From positions 3,115,001-3,179,000 of the forward strand of contig CP079108.1 of NCBI GenBank assembly GCA_019285715.1: 64,000 nt of DNA. The letters run 5' to 3'. Of the stretch, positions 34,798-43,836 are shown piece after piece (the stretch's first letter is position 1; every line of letters begins with the position of its first letter). The notes under the pieces are model-generated. The model was not told the origin of the DNA. It ran no database searches and saw only the letters and a list, made by a program, of their open reading frames with translations. Both the position numbers and the translations under genes were made by a program. This DNA is from Sphingosinicellaceae bacterium. Lineage in GTDB: Bacteria; Pseudomonadota; Alphaproteobacteria; Sphingomonadales; Sphingomonadaceae.

Positions 34798-35190
34798 TCA
34801 CTGGGCGAGCGGCACGCCTGCCGGCGCCGGAGCGGGTGCCACGGCCTTCGGGGTCGTCGTTGCCGGGCCGGTCGTGGCCGGAGCGGTTGTCGTCGAGCCG
34901 GGCGTTACAGGTGCCGTCGTCGCCGGCGTCGCCAGCGTCGTATCGATCACCCGCGAGCGGTGGCCGGCAGCGGCAAGCACCGCGAGGATGATGCTGGTCG
35001 CGATGAACAGCGAGGCTAGCACGGTCGTCGAGCGGGTCAGCAGGTCGGCCGCGCCGCGCGCGCTCATCAATCCGCCCGCGGTGCCGCCGCCGCCGATACC
35101 GAGGCCGCCGCCCTCCGAGCGCTGCAGCAGGATGACCGCGCACAGGGCGATTGCGATGAGGGTGTGGATGACGAGGACGAAGGTGGGCAT
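34798..35190 (-). CDS. secG: Preprotein translocase subunit SecG
   Basis: The product (130 residues from ATG 35190, preceded by GGAAG) begins with the first transmembrane helix TFVLVIHTLIAIALCAVILLQ, the conserved RSEGGGLGIGGGG loop and GLMSARGAADLLTRSTTVLASLF before the second helix. The 'arg.ad.Lt..T...a..F' segment is diagnostic for SecG. A Thr/Ala/Pro-rich tail of about 55 residues follows, longer than in E. coli and usual in alphaproteobacteria. It is an accessory part of the SecYEG channel. The MHS transporter start lies 30 bases downstream in the same direction. Confidence 0.95.
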   Translation of the reverse strand: MPTFVLVIHTLIAIALCAVILLQRSEGGGLGIGGGGTAGGLMSARGAADLLTRSTTVLASLFIATSIILAVLAAAGHRSRVIDTTLATPATTAPVTPGSTTTAPATTGPATTTPKAVAPAPAPAGVPLAQ

Positions 35191-35392
35191 GCGTTGCTTC
35201 CGGACGAGAACAGGTCGGGCATGTAGCGGCGACGGGTTTATTGCGCAACCGGACGAGCGCCGGAAGCCCACTTCGGCCGCGTCCGATCACTACCGTAGAC
35301 CCTGGCGAGCGTAGCCGTGACGGCCGATTGCCGACCTCTGTCGCCGCCCGGGGCCGGGGCCGAGCTTTTTACGGCTTGCGAGCGCGTCGCCG

Positions 35393-36508
35393 TTGCTGCA
35401 CCACAGCGACGTGGCAGGGGCTACTTTCAACGACGACGGTGACACGCTGGCCCTCGCCGGCCGCTGGACCGTGGCGCATGTCGGTGACGTCGAGCCGCTG
35501 CTGCGCGCGCTGCCCGAGGGCGGCAAGGCGATCGACCTCAGCGGCATCGAGCGCATCGACACCACCGGCGCGTGGCTCGTCCACCGGCTGGTCCGCGATC
35601 ACAAGGGTGGCGAACTGGTCGGCGCCTCCGACGACGCTACCAAGCTGATCGAGAGCGTCGCCGCCGCCGACATGCCGGTCGACCGCCACCCGTTCCGCGG
35701 CAACGTCTTCGTCCACCGGCTCGAGATGACCGGGCGCGGCGTCGTCGGCCTGCTCCACGTCCTCGGCAATTTCCTCGCCTTCCTCGGCAAGACGCTGATC
35801 GTACTGTTCCAGACGATCACCAAGGGTCGCTCGCTGCGCTGGAATTCGGTCACCCACCAGATGGACGTCGTCGGTATCCACGCCCTCGGCATCGTCGGGC
35901 TGCTGTCGTTCCTGGTCGGCATCGTGCTGGCGCAACAGGGCGCGGTCCAGCTCCGCCAGTTCGGTGCGGAGGTCTTCGTCGTCAATCTCATCGGCCGCTC
36001 GACGGTGCGCGAGCTCGGCATTCTGCTGACCGCGATCATGGTCGCCGGGCGCTCCGGCTCGGCGTTCGCTGCGCAGATCGGCAGCATGAAGCTGAACGAG
36101 GAAATCGACGCGATGCACACGATCGGCCTCAGTTCGTTCGAAGTGCTGGTGCTGCCGCGCGTCATCGCGACCTCGCTGATGATGGTCCTGCTCGGTTTCT
36201 ATGGCTCGGTCATGGCGATCACGGGCGGCGCGTTGTTCTGCTGGGCCTCGCTCGACATGCCCCTGATCAGCTTTACCCAGCGGCTGCAGGAGGTCATCCT
36301 GCCCTCCGACTTCTGGATCGGCATGTTCAAGGCGCCGATCTTCGGACTGATCATCGCCGTCACCGGCTGCTTCCAGGGCATGCAGGTCACCGGCAACGCC
36401 GAATCGGTCGGGCAGCGCACCACTGCCGCAGTCGTCCAGTCGATCTTCCTGGTGATCGTCCTGGATGCGTTCTTCGCGGTCTTCTTCACCGCGCTGGGCT
36501 ACGTCTGA
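35393..36508 (+). CDS. mlaE: STAS-fused MlaE-type lipid ABC transporter permease
   Basis: The 371-residue protein combines an N-terminal STAS-like domain (about 10-85; ALAGRWTVAHVG...IDLSGIERIDTTGAWLVHRL) with an MlaE permease (about 105-371) that shows the family strings GRSGSAFAAQIGSMKLNEEIDAM (split by the turn after GS), LPRVIATSLMMVLL and CFQGMQVTGNAESVGQRTTAAVV. The permease works in the inner membrane with an MlaF ATPase to move phospholipid or another lipid between membranes. In E. coli the STAS protein MlaB is separate; here it is built in. TTG at 35393 is the only plausible start. The stop overlaps the ATPase start (TGATG). Confidence 0.92.
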   Translation: MLHHSDVAGATFNDDGDTLALAGRWTVAHVGDVEPLLRALPEGGKAIDLSGIERIDTTGAWLVHRLVRDHKGGELVGASDDATKLIESVAAADMPVDRHPFRGNVFVHRLEMTGRGVVGLLHVLGNFLAFLGKTLIVLFQTITKGRSLRWNSVTHQMDVVGIHALGIVGLLSFLVGIVLAQQGAVQLRQFGAEVFVVNLIGRSTVRELGILLTAIMVAGRSGSAFAAQIGSMKLNEEIDAMHTIGLSSFEVLVLPRVIATSLMMVLLGFYGSVMAITGGALFCWASLDMPLISFTQRLQEVILPSDFWIGMFKAPIFGLIIAVTGCFQGMQVTGNAESVGQRTTAAVVQSIFLVIVLDAFFAVFFTALGYV

Positions 36509-37476
36509 TGGCCAGCGCCGCCGCCACTCCACCCGCCGGGGCCAACCCGGAGCCCCTCCGCGACGAGGAGGGCAAGGAGATCGTCATCCGCGTCCGCGGC
36601 CTCGAGAACGGCTTCGGCGAGCAGGTCGTCCACCACAACCTTGATCTGGACGTCCGGCGCGGCGAGATCCTCGGCATCGTCGGCGGCTCGGGCACCGGCA
36701 AGTCGGTGCTCATGCGCTCGATCATCGGGCTGCAGACCCCGCAGGCCGGCGAGATCGAGGTCTTCGGCGAGCGCATGGACATGATCGACCCGGTCAAGTC
36801 GAAGGATATCCGCCGCCACTGGGGCGTGCTGTTCCAGGACGGCGCGCTGTTCGGCTCGCTGACGGTCACCGAGAACGTCGAAGTGCCGATGCGCGAGTTC
36901 TACAAGTTCAGCCCGCAGTTCATGGACGAGATCGCCGGCTTCAAGATCGCCATGGTCGGCCTGCCGGCCATCGCCGGCCCGAAATACCCGAGCGAGCTGT
37001 CGGGCGGCATGCGCAAGCGCGCCGGGCTGGCGCGCGCGCTGGCGCTCGACCCGCGCATCCTGTTCCTCGACGAGCCGACCTCGGGCCTCGACCCGATCTC
37101 GGCCGCCGCGTTCGACGAGCTGATCCGCAGTCTGCGCGACACGCTCGGGCTGACGGTGTTCCTGATCACCCACGACCTCGATACGCTGCACGCCATCTGC
37201 GACCGCGTCGCCGTGCTCGCCGACCAGCATGTCCTCAAGGTCGGTACGATTGCCGAACTGATGGATTTCGATCATCCATGGGTGCAGGAATATTTTCGTG
37301 GGCCGCGCGGGCGCGCCGCCACGGCAGGGTTCGAACAGGGCAAGCACGACGCCGAGGCCCACGACGCCGACGCCCACAAGGCCGACGGTCAAAGGGCGGA
37401 CGCTCTTAGAACGGATACCAAGACGGACAGCGGCGACGGGGGCAGTGAAGCCGGTCAGAACAGGGAAACAGCCTGA
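36508..37476 (+). CDS. mlaF: MlaF-type lipid ABC transporter ATPase
   Basis: The 322-residue ATPase has Walker A GGSGTGKSV, the Q-loop GVLFQDGALF, signature LSGGMRKRAGLARAL, Walker B ILFLDEPTSGLD and the switch His in LITHDLD. 'GALF.sltv.env' after the Q-loop is typical for MlaF. After the catalytic core, from about residue 270, there is an unusual hydrophilic tail rich in His, Asp, Ala and Lys (HDAEAHDADAHKADGQ and similar). It is preceded by the permease gene with a TGATG overlap and followed directly by the MCE gene, whose GTG abuts its stop. Confidence 0.94.
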   Translation: MASAAATPPAGANPEPLRDEEGKEIVIRVRGLENGFGEQVVHHNLDLDVRRGEILGIVGGSGTGKSVLMRSIIGLQTPQAGEIEVFGERMDMIDPVKSKDIRRHWGVLFQDGALFGSLTVTENVEVPMREFYKFSPQFMDEIAGFKIAMVGLPAIAGPKYPSELSGGMRKRAGLARALALDPRILFLDEPTSGLDPISAAAFDELIRSLRDTLGLTVFLITHDLDTLHAICDRVAVLADQHVLKVGTIAELMDFDHPWVQEYFRGPRGRAATAGFEQGKHDAEAHDADAHKADGQRADALRTDTKTDSGDGGSEAGQNRETA

Positions 37477-38433
37477 GTGGAAACGCGCAGTTCCTACGTG
37501 CTCGTCGGGTCGGTCGTGCTGGCCTTCACCGTCCTGCTGTTTGCCGCCGTGCTGTGGCTGGCGCGCTTCTCCGGTGAGGAGAAGAAGGAATTCGACGTCG
37601 TCTTCAACACCTCGATCTCCGGCCTCGCGGTCGGCAGCGCGGTGGTCTTCAACGGCGTGCCCGTCGGCCAGGTCCAGAAGATCGCGCTGGTCCCGAACTC
37701 GCCGCAGCTGGTCCGTGTCCGCATCGCCATCGAGCCCGATACGCCGATCCTGAAGGGCACCACCGCCGGGTTGGAGGGCGTCGGCTTCACCGGCGTCAAC
37801 CAGATCAGCGTTATCGGCACCATGGGTGGCCAGCCACCGATCGTCGATAACGGCCCATGGGGTCGCCCGCTGATCCCATCGCGGCGGGGCGCGCTCGGCC
37901 AATTGCTCGCTTCCGCGCCTGAACTGCTCAACAACATCTCGGCGCTGGCCGCGAGCCTCAACAAGACCCTCAACCCGCAGAACCGCCAGTCGATCGGCAA
38001 CATCCTCGCCAACGCCGACCGGCTGTCGAAGGCGCTGGCAGACCGTGGGCCCGAAATCGCCGAGACCCTCGTCGAGACCCGGCAGACACTGAAGCAGGCG
38101 GGCGAGGCGGCGGCGCAGTTGAAGGTCACCCTCGCCTCGACCGACCGCCTGATGAACGGCAAGATTCCGGGTCTGATCGACGATCTCGACGGCACCGTGA
38201 AGCGCGCCAACGCGACGCTCGGCAAGGTCGACGCGGTGATGGATGCCGCCAAGCCCGGGGTCGATGCGCTGTCGACCCGCACGGTGCCGGAGATCGGCCA
38301 GCTGATCCGCGATCTCCGCGACCTCACCCAGTCGCTCGGCGCGGTCTCGGCCAAGCTGGACGAAGATCCCGCCAGTGCACTGCTCGGTGGCCGCCGGCTG
38401 CCCGAATATCCCGCCAAGAAGGGCAAGAAGTGA
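37477..38433 (+). CDS. mlaD: MCE-domain lipid-binding protein (MlaD-like)
   Basis: The 318-residue protein begins with a transmembrane anchor (YVLVGSVVLAFTVLLFAAVLW) and a single MCE domain (about 38-115; FDVVFNTSISGLAVGSAVVFNGVPVG split at the turn, then GTTAGLEGVGFTGVNQI), which forms hexameric rings that carry lipids. The rest is a helical region with heptad-like repeats (KTLNPQNRQSIGNILANADRL and later segments), longer than in E. coli MlaD and suggesting an extended periplasmic tube or needle. GTG at 37477 directly follows the ATPase stop. Confidence 0.92.
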   Translation: METRSSYVLVGSVVLAFTVLLFAAVLWLARFSGEEKKEFDVVFNTSISGLAVGSAVVFNGVPVGQVQKIALVPNSPQLVRVRIAIEPDTPILKGTTAGLEGVGFTGVNQISVIGTMGGQPPIVDNGPWGRPLIPSRRGALGQLLASAPELLNNISALAASLNKTLNPQNRQSIGNILANADRLSKALADRGPEIAETLVETRQTLKQAGEAAAQLKVTLASTDRLMNGKIPGLIDDLDGTVKRANATLGKVDAVMDAAKPGVDALSTRTVPEIGQLIRDLRDLTQSLGAVSAKLDEDPASALLGGRRLPEYPAKKGKK

Positions 38434-39047
38434 TGAAGCGCCCGGAAAACCTGAAGCGAAGCGTCGCCCTCCTCGGCCTGGCGTTCGTCACCGCCTGCGG
38501 CCCGCTGGTCCAGATCGGCGGCAACGACAAGGTGCCGACCGCGCTGATGACGCTGCGCGCCACCGCCAAGCCGGTCGAGACGACGACCTCGCCGCGCTCG
38601 CACACGCTGTCGGTGATCGTGCCGACGGTGCCGGGGCCCCTGCAGACGCTGCGCCTGCCGGTCATTACGACGGACACGAGCCTCGCCTATCTGACCGGCG
38701 CGACCTGGGCCGAGCAGCCCAACAAGCAGTTCGCCCGCGTCCTCAGCGACACCATTGCCTCGCGCGGCATTCCGGTCCTCGGCACCCGCGAGACCACCGT
38801 CGGTGCGACCCGCCAGCTCGGCGGGCAGCTCGTGGATTTCAGCCTCGATGTCCGCGATCCGTCGCAAGCCAAGGTCGTGCTGCGCTACGATGCGCTGTTG
38901 ACCGGCGACGCCGGCAAGACGCTGCTGGTCCGCCGCTTCGACCGCGTCGTGCCGGTGTCGAGCCAGTCGCCCGCGGTCATCGCAGCGGCGCTCAACAGCG
39001 CGGCCAACGAGGTTGCCGCCGAAGTCGCCGACTGGGTCGGACAATAA
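38433..39047 (+). CDS. ABC-type transport auxiliary lipoprotein (PqiC-like)
   Basis: The 204-residue product has a lipoprotein signal with VTAC (Cys about residue 22) and the ABC_trans_aux fold seen in PqiC: a strand TLSVIVPTVPGPLQTLRLPV, LAYLTGATWAEQPNKQFARVL ('y....Wa..p...l...l'), and a repeated LVDFSLDVRDP strand. It most likely sits in the outer membrane and completes the MCE pathway from inner to outer membrane. ATG 38433 overlaps the MlaD stop by one base (TGATG). This makes the operon MlaE-F-D plus lipoprotein, without MlaC. Confidence 0.85.
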   Translation: MKRPENLKRSVALLGLAFVTACGPLVQIGGNDKVPTALMTLRATAKPVETTTSPRSHTLSVIVPTVPGPLQTLRLPVITTDTSLAYLTGATWAEQPNKQFARVLSDTIASRGIPVLGTRETTVGATRQLGGQLVDFSLDVRDPSQAKVVLRYDALLTGDAGKTLLVRRFDRVVPVSSQSPAVIAAALNSAANEVAAEVADWVGQ

Positions 39048-39113
39048 GCGACCGGGCATAAAACCAGCGGCCTGACGCTGGCAGGCGCGACAAATCGCCC
39101 TATATCCTCCGCC

Positions 39114-39683
39114 ATGACCCTAGCCTCGCCGCACGCCGCTGCCCTCTTACCCGCCGGTCCCCCGCCGCGGCTGGCCCCGCTGCCGCTGATGATCTTCGGC
39201 TCGCGGTGGCTGCAGGTGCCACTGTATTTCGGCCTCATCGTCGCGCAGGCGGTCTATGTCTTCCTGTTCCTGAAGGAGCTTTGGCACCTCGTCAGCCACG
39301 CCAACAGCTTCGGCGAGCAGCAGATCATGCTCGTCGTCCTCGGCCTGATCGACGTGGTGATGATCTCCAACCTGCTCGTCATGGTGATCGTCGGCGGCTA
39401 CGAGACGTTCGTGTCCCGCCTCGGCCTGGAGAACCACCCGGACCAGCCGGAGTGGCTGAGTCATGTCAACGCCGGCATCCTCAAGGTAAAGCTGGCGATG
39501 GCGATCATCGGCATCTCGTCGATCCACCTGCTCCGTACCTTCATCGAGGCCTCGAACCTCGGCTCGGCGGCGTCGCGCGTCACCGAGACCGGCGTGATGT
39601 GGCAGACTATCATCCACACCATCTTCATCCTGTCGGCGGTCGGTATCGCCTACGTTGACCGGCTGAGCCGCGAGAAGCACTGA
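39114..39683 (+). CDS. YqhA/UPF0114 family membrane protein
   Basis: The 189-residue product has three to four membrane helices and the UPF0114 hallmark strings [43 protein letters not shown] and [19 protein letters not shown]. The function of the family is not established; it has been proposed to be a small membrane protein linked to ion balance. It follows the lipid transport operon after 66 bases and may have its own promoter. The end of pepN lies 49 bases downstream on the other strand. Confidence 0.88.
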   Translation: MTLASPHAAALLPAGPPPRLAPLPLMIFGSRWLQVPLYFGLIVAQAVYVFLFLKELWHLVSHANSFGEQQIMLVVLGLIDVVMISNLLVMVIVGGYETFVSRLGLENHPDQPEWLSHVNAGILKVKLAMAIIGISSIHLLRTFIEASNLGSAASRVTETGVMWQTIIHTIFILSAVGIAYVDRLSREKH

Positions 39684-39732
39684 CCCGTGCCGTCATCGCC
39701 GCGCCGGCGGGGGTGACGAAAGTTCACGGCCT

Positions 39733-42330
39733 TTACGCCAGCGACCGGCTCGCCATCTCGAACACATCCTTCGACAGCCGCGGCGAAGCCAGCACGCGCT
39801 CCAGCTCGGCGCGCATCAGCGCCGAACGCACCACGTCGAACCGCCGCCAGCGCCCGAGCGGCACCACCAGCCGCGCCGCGCTCGACGAGTTGACCCGGTC
39901 GACCGCCAGCACCTGGTCCGCCAGGAAGCGGTAGCCGCCACCGGACGTATCGTGCAGCCGCAACTGGTTCGCCCCGAACGCCCCGACCAGCGAGCGCAGC
40001 CGGTTCGGGTTAGCCGCAGCGAAGTCCGGGTGCTGCGATAGCGTCACCACCTGCTCGAGCGTATCCGCGCGGGTCGACATCGCCTGAACCGAGAACCACT
40101 TGTCGATCGACGAGGCATCGCCCGCATAGCGCGCGTGAAACCCCGCCAGCGCGGCCTCGCGCTCGGGGGCGTCGGAGTTCGCGAGCACGCCGAGCGCCGC
40201 CAGCCGGTCGGTCATGTTGTCGGCGTTCTCGAACTGCGCGAAGGCTGCTGCAACTGCCTCCGGGTCCTCGGTCGCCATCAGGTACCCGAGCGCGACGTTC
40301 CTCAGCCGCCGCCGGCCCTTGGCCTCGGGGCTCATCTCGTAGCGATTGGCGGCGTTGTCGCGGTAGGCGTCCCACCACTTGTCGCGCAGCGTCGTCGCGG
40401 CCTGGACCCGCGCGGCATCGCGGCGACGGTGGATCGCATCGACATCGACGGTCTCCGCCTGGTCGCCGATGAAGGCCTCCGACGGCAGCAGCACCGCCTC
40501 CGCCTTGAACGCCGGGTCGAGCCGGGAGTCGAGCGTCGCTCCCAGCGCCTCGACGACATCGTCGGCCGGATCGTCGCCCGCGAGCACGTCGAGCGCGAGC
40601 TGCTGGAACGCCTCGTAGCGCGCGAAGGGGTCGTCGTCGTGCGCCGACAGGAACGCCGCGGCGCGCCGGTCGACGGGCGTGGTCAGGATTACCGGTGCCG
40701 AGAAACCGCGGTTGAGCGACAGCAACGGCGTCGATGCGACGCCTTCGAAGGTGACGCTGGTGGTCGCCTCGGTCAGCTCGACCAGCCGCTCGTCGCCGAG
40801 CCGCACACCGGTCGACGGGTCGAACAGCGCGGCGCGCAGCGGGATGTGCAGCGGCAGCTTTTCGGGCTGGCCCGGCGTGGGCGCGGTCGACTGCTCCAGC
40901 GTCAGCGTCGCCGTCGCGGTCAGCGCGTCGTGCGTTAGCGTCGCCGCCACCCGCGGCGTCCCAGCCTGCGAATACCAGCGCCGGAAGCGCGTCAGGTCGA
41001 CCCCGCTCGCGTCCTCCATCGCCGCGACGAAGTCCTCGCAGGTCACCGCCTGCCCGTCGTGGCGCTCGAAATACAGGTCGGTGCCGGCGCGGTACTTGTC
41101 CGGCCCGAGCAGCGTGTGGAGCATGCGGATGACTTCCGCGCCCTTGTTGTAGATCGTCGAGGTGTAGAAATTGCCGATCTCGATGTATTCGCCCGGACGG
41201 ATCGGGTGGGCCAGCGGGCTGGCATCCTCCGGGAACTGCACCGCCCTGAGCGACCGCACGTCGTCGATGCGGCGCACGGCGCGCGAGCCCTGGTCGGCGG
41301 AGAACTGCTGGTCGCGGAAGACCGTCAGGCCCTCCTTCAGCGACAGCTGGAACCAGTCGCGGCAGGTGACGCGGTCGCCGGTCCAGTTGTGGAAATACTC
41401 GTGCGCGACGACCGCCGCGACGGCGTCGAAGTCCGCGTCGGTCGCGGTCTCGGCGTCCGCCAGGATGTACTTCGAGTTGAAGATGTTGAGGCCCTTGTTC
41501 TCCATCGCCCCGAAGTTGAAGTCGTCGACCGCGACGATGTTGAAGACGTCGAGGTCGTACTCGCGACCGTAGTTGGCCTCGTCCCACGCCATCGAGGTCT
41601 TGAGCGCGTCCATGGCGTGCGCGCAGCGCGGCAGGTCCGCCTCGGCAACCCAGATCGCGAGGTCGACATCGCGCCCGCTGGCGGTGGTGAAGCTGTCCCG
41701 GAACGGCGCGAGGTCGCCTGCCACGGCGGCGAACAAATAGCACGGCTTGGGCCACGGATCGTCCCACACCGCGAAGTGGCGCTGTTCGCTTGCGACGCTG
41801 CCGTCGCGGGCACCGATCACGCCGGTCTCGCCGAGATTGCCGTTTGCCAGCAGCACCGGGTAGCGCGCCCGGTCGGCGGTCAGCCTGACGGTGTAGCGCG
41901 ACAGCACGTCGGGCCGGTCGGGGAAGAAGGTGATGCGGCGGAAGCCCTCGGCCTCGCACTGGGTGCAGAGCTTGCCGCCCGAGGCGTACAGCCCCATCAG
42001 CTGGGTGTTGGCCGACGGCGCGATCGCGACCTCGGTGGTGACGACGGCGCTGTCGCCGGTGATCGCGACGCTGAGGTGGTCCCCGCGCGGGCGAGCCGGA
42101 TTGGGTACGCCGTCGACGCCCAGGCTGAGCAGTTCGAGGCCCTGCCCGTCCAGCACCAGCGGTCGATCGTGGTCGCCGTTGCGGGTCACGGTCAGCGTCG
42201 CGCGGACGATGGTGCGGTCGGCGGCGAGGTCGAAGTCGAGCGCGACCGTCGGGATCAGCCAGTCGGGGGCCGCATAGTCGGCGAGCCGAACGGTCGGCGG
42301 CGACTGCGGCGTGGCGTACGCATCGAGCAC
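39733..42330 (-). CDS. pepN: Aminopeptidase N
   Basis: The 865-residue product is an M1 zinc aminopeptidase. The substrate-binding motif FGAMENKGLN (about residue 272), zinc motif HEYFHNWTGDR (about 309-319) and the third ligand Glu in KEGLTVFRDQQF are present, followed by the catalytic Tyr region and a C-terminal helical bundle (SWAP of the usual pattern is not seen). Its length matches the E. coli type PepN (about 870). It removes N-terminal residues in the cytoplasm. Start is GTG 42330; no other start is closer to the family N-terminus. Divergent from the M48 peptidase. Confidence 0.95.
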   Translation of the reverse strand: MLDAYATPQSPPTVRLADYAAPDWLIPTVALDFDLAADRTIVRATLTVTRNGDHDRPLVLDGQGLELLSLGVDGVPNPARPRGDHLSVAITGDSAVVTTEVAIAPSANTQLMGLYASGGKLCTQCEAEGFRRITFFPDRPDVLSRYTVRLTADRARYPVLLANGNLGETGVIGARDGSVASEQRHFAVWDDPWPKPCYLFAAVAGDLAPFRDSFTTASGRDVDLAIWVAEADLPRCAHAMDALKTSMAWDEANYGREYDLDVFNIVAVDDFNFGAMENKGLNIFNSKYILADAETATDADFDAVAAVVAHEYFHNWTGDRVTCRDWFQLSLKEGLTVFRDQQFSADQGSRAVRRIDDVRSLRAVQFPEDASPLAHPIRPGEYIEIGNFYTSTIYNKGAEVIRMLHTLLGPDKYRAGTDLYFERHDGQAVTCEDFVAAMEDASGVDLTRFRRWYSQAGTPRVAATLTHDALTATATLTLEQSTAPTPGQPEKLPLHIPLRAALFDPSTGVRLGDERLVELTEATTSVTFEGVASTPLLSLNRGFSAPVILTTPVDRRAAAFLSAHDDDPFARYEAFQQLALDVLAGDDPADDVVEALGATLDSRLDPAFKAEAVLLPSEAFIGDQAETVDVDAIHRRRDAARVQAATTLRDKWWDAYRDNAANRYEMSPEAKGRRRLRNVALGYLMATEDPEAVAAAFAQFENADNMTDRLAALGVLANSDAPEREAALAGFHARYAGDASSIDKWFSVQAMSTRADTLEQVVTLSQHPDFAAANPNRLRSLVGAFGANQLRLHDTSGGGYRFLADQVLAVDRVNSSSAARLVVPLGRWRRFDVVRSALMRAELERVLASPRLSKDVFEMASRSLA

Positions 42331-42490
42331 AAGCGGGACTTTCGAAAGGGTTGCCGTCAGGCTTAGCCGGTTTCACCAGCGTGGGGCTAGTGCGGCATCT
42401 TTGGCGACGCCGGGGCGAGGGTTCGTTGCGACGGCTTGCAACGCCGCACAACCGTGTTACGGTCGTGATACACACGGGGGAACTTATCGC

Positions 42491-43687
42491 ATGGTCACCA
42501 GCGTCTTCGACGTCGACACCGCGACGCGCGCCTACCTCGCCGCCTTCAACGGCGCCGCGCGGCTGAAGTCGGACGCCTATTTTGAGGGCGGCTACTGGCT
42601 GCTGCTTTGGAACGCGGTGGTCGGTGTCGCCGTCGCCTGGGCCATCCTCCACTTCGGCTATGCGGCACGACTGTCGGCGTGGTCGCGTCGCGTCACCGGC
42701 GGCCGGCTGTTCCTCGCGACGCTGTTGTGGGGCCTGATCTTCTTCTTCGCGATTGCGCTGATCGGGCTGCCGTGGACGATCTACACCGATTTCGTGCGCG
42801 AGCATCAGTACGGCATGTCGACCCAGGATTTCGCCGCCTGGTTCGGCGACTTCGCAAAGTCCACCGCGATCGACATCCCCCTCACCGCCCTCGTCGTCGC
42901 GCTGGTGATGATCGCGGTGCGGCGCTCGCCGCGGCGCTGGTGGATCTTCGGCGGCGGCATCGCGGTCGCCTTTCTGGCCTTCGGCATCGCCGTCGCGCCG
43001 ATCCTCATCGAGCCCTTGTTCAACAAGTACAGCCCGATGCCGGCGTCGCCATTACGCGAGGAGATCCTCAAGATCGCGCGCGGCAACGGCGTGCCGGTGA
43101 CCAACGTCTACGTCGTCGACCAGTCGCGGCAGACGACGCGCGTCTCGGCCAATGTCGCCGGCCTCGGCTCGACGGCGCGCGTCGCGCTCAACGACAATCT
43201 GCTGGCGACCCACGACGACGCCGGCACGCTCGCGGTGATGGGCCACGAAACCGGGCACTACGCGCTCAATCACATCGCCGTGCTGATCATCTCGTTCTCG
43301 GCAGTGATCATGGGCGGCTTCATCGCCATCCAGGCGGCGGTCCCGGCGCTGATCCGGCGCTACCCCGGCTGGCGCGTCGAGGGCATGACCGACCCGGCCG
43401 CGATCGCCGTCGCGGTCATCGTCCTGACCCTGTATTTCCTCGTCATGACCCCGGTGACCAACACCATCACTCGTTTCCAGGAGTCGCAGGCCGACATCTT
43501 CGGCTTGAACGCTGCCCGCGCTCCGGACGGCTTCGCGCGTTCCGCCATCCGCCTCGGCCAGTACCGCAAGCTCGAGCCGACACCGTTCGAGGAGTTCGTG
43601 TTCTTCGACCATCCGTCGGGCTACACCCGGGTCCACATGTCGATGGTGTGGAAGGCGGAGCACCTCGGCGAGCCGGGGGTGCGGTAG
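42491..43687 (+). CDS. M48-family membrane peptidase (Ste24/CAAX-protease-like)
   Basis: The 398-residue product has several N-terminal membrane helices, then the zinc motif GHETGHYALNH (about residue 252) and the third ligand in ESQADIFGLNAA. FREHQYGMSTQDFAAWFGD ('e..yGfs.qt...w..d') and PLFNKYSPM are typical of Ste24/HtpX-like M48 enzymes. It should be an integral inner-membrane protease, possibly acting in membrane protein quality control. ATG 42491 follows GGGGGA by about nine bases; the frame is open to 42311. Confidence 0.92.
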   Translation: MVTSVFDVDTATRAYLAAFNGAARLKSDAYFEGGYWLLLWNAVVGVAVAWAILHFGYAARLSAWSRRVTGGRLFLATLLWGLIFFFAIALIGLPWTIYTDFVREHQYGMSTQDFAAWFGDFAKSTAIDIPLTALVVALVMIAVRRSPRRWWIFGGGIAVAFLAFGIAVAPILIEPLFNKYSPMPASPLREEILKIARGNGVPVTNVYVVDQSRQTTRVSANVAGLGSTARVALNDNLLATHDDAGTLAVMGHETGHYALNHIAVLIISFSAVIMGGFIAIQAAVPALIRRYPGWRVEGMTDPAAIAVAVIVLTLYFLVMTPVTNTITRFQESQADIFGLNAARAPDGFARSAIRLGQYRKLEPTPFEEFVFFDHPSGYTRVHMSMVWKAEHLGEPGVR

Positions 43688-43696
43688 CACTTTCTA

Positions 43697-43822
43697 CCCT
43701 TTCCCCTTGAGGGAGAGGGACCGCTCGCGCCTTCGCGAGCAGGGTGAGGGGTCGGGGTGCGAGAGTCCCCTCACCCTGCTTGCCAAGTGGCAAGCTGTCC
43801 CTCTCCCTCAGGGGGAGAGGGT
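43697..43822. repeat. Nested palindromic repeat with two internal hairpins
   Basis: GAGGGAGAGGGAC (43709-43721) pairs with GTCCCTCTCCCTC (43797-43809), and AGGGTGAGGGG (43741-43751) with CCCCTCACCCT (43767-43777). Between them lie two perfect small hairpins, GCTCGCG-CCTT-CGCGAGC (43723-43740) and CTTGCCA-AG-TGGCAAG (43779-43794). The result is a cross-shaped structure of about 125 bases, of a kind that occurs widely in intergenic DNA of these bacteria. Confidence 0.8.
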
Positions 43823-43836
43823 GCTAGTCTAGCCCA

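Noticed and set aside
35272-35392. tRNA gene near secG
   Set aside because: A tRNA-Leu often lies near secG in other bacteria, but no T-loop (TTCRANYC) or cloverleaf pairing could be found here.
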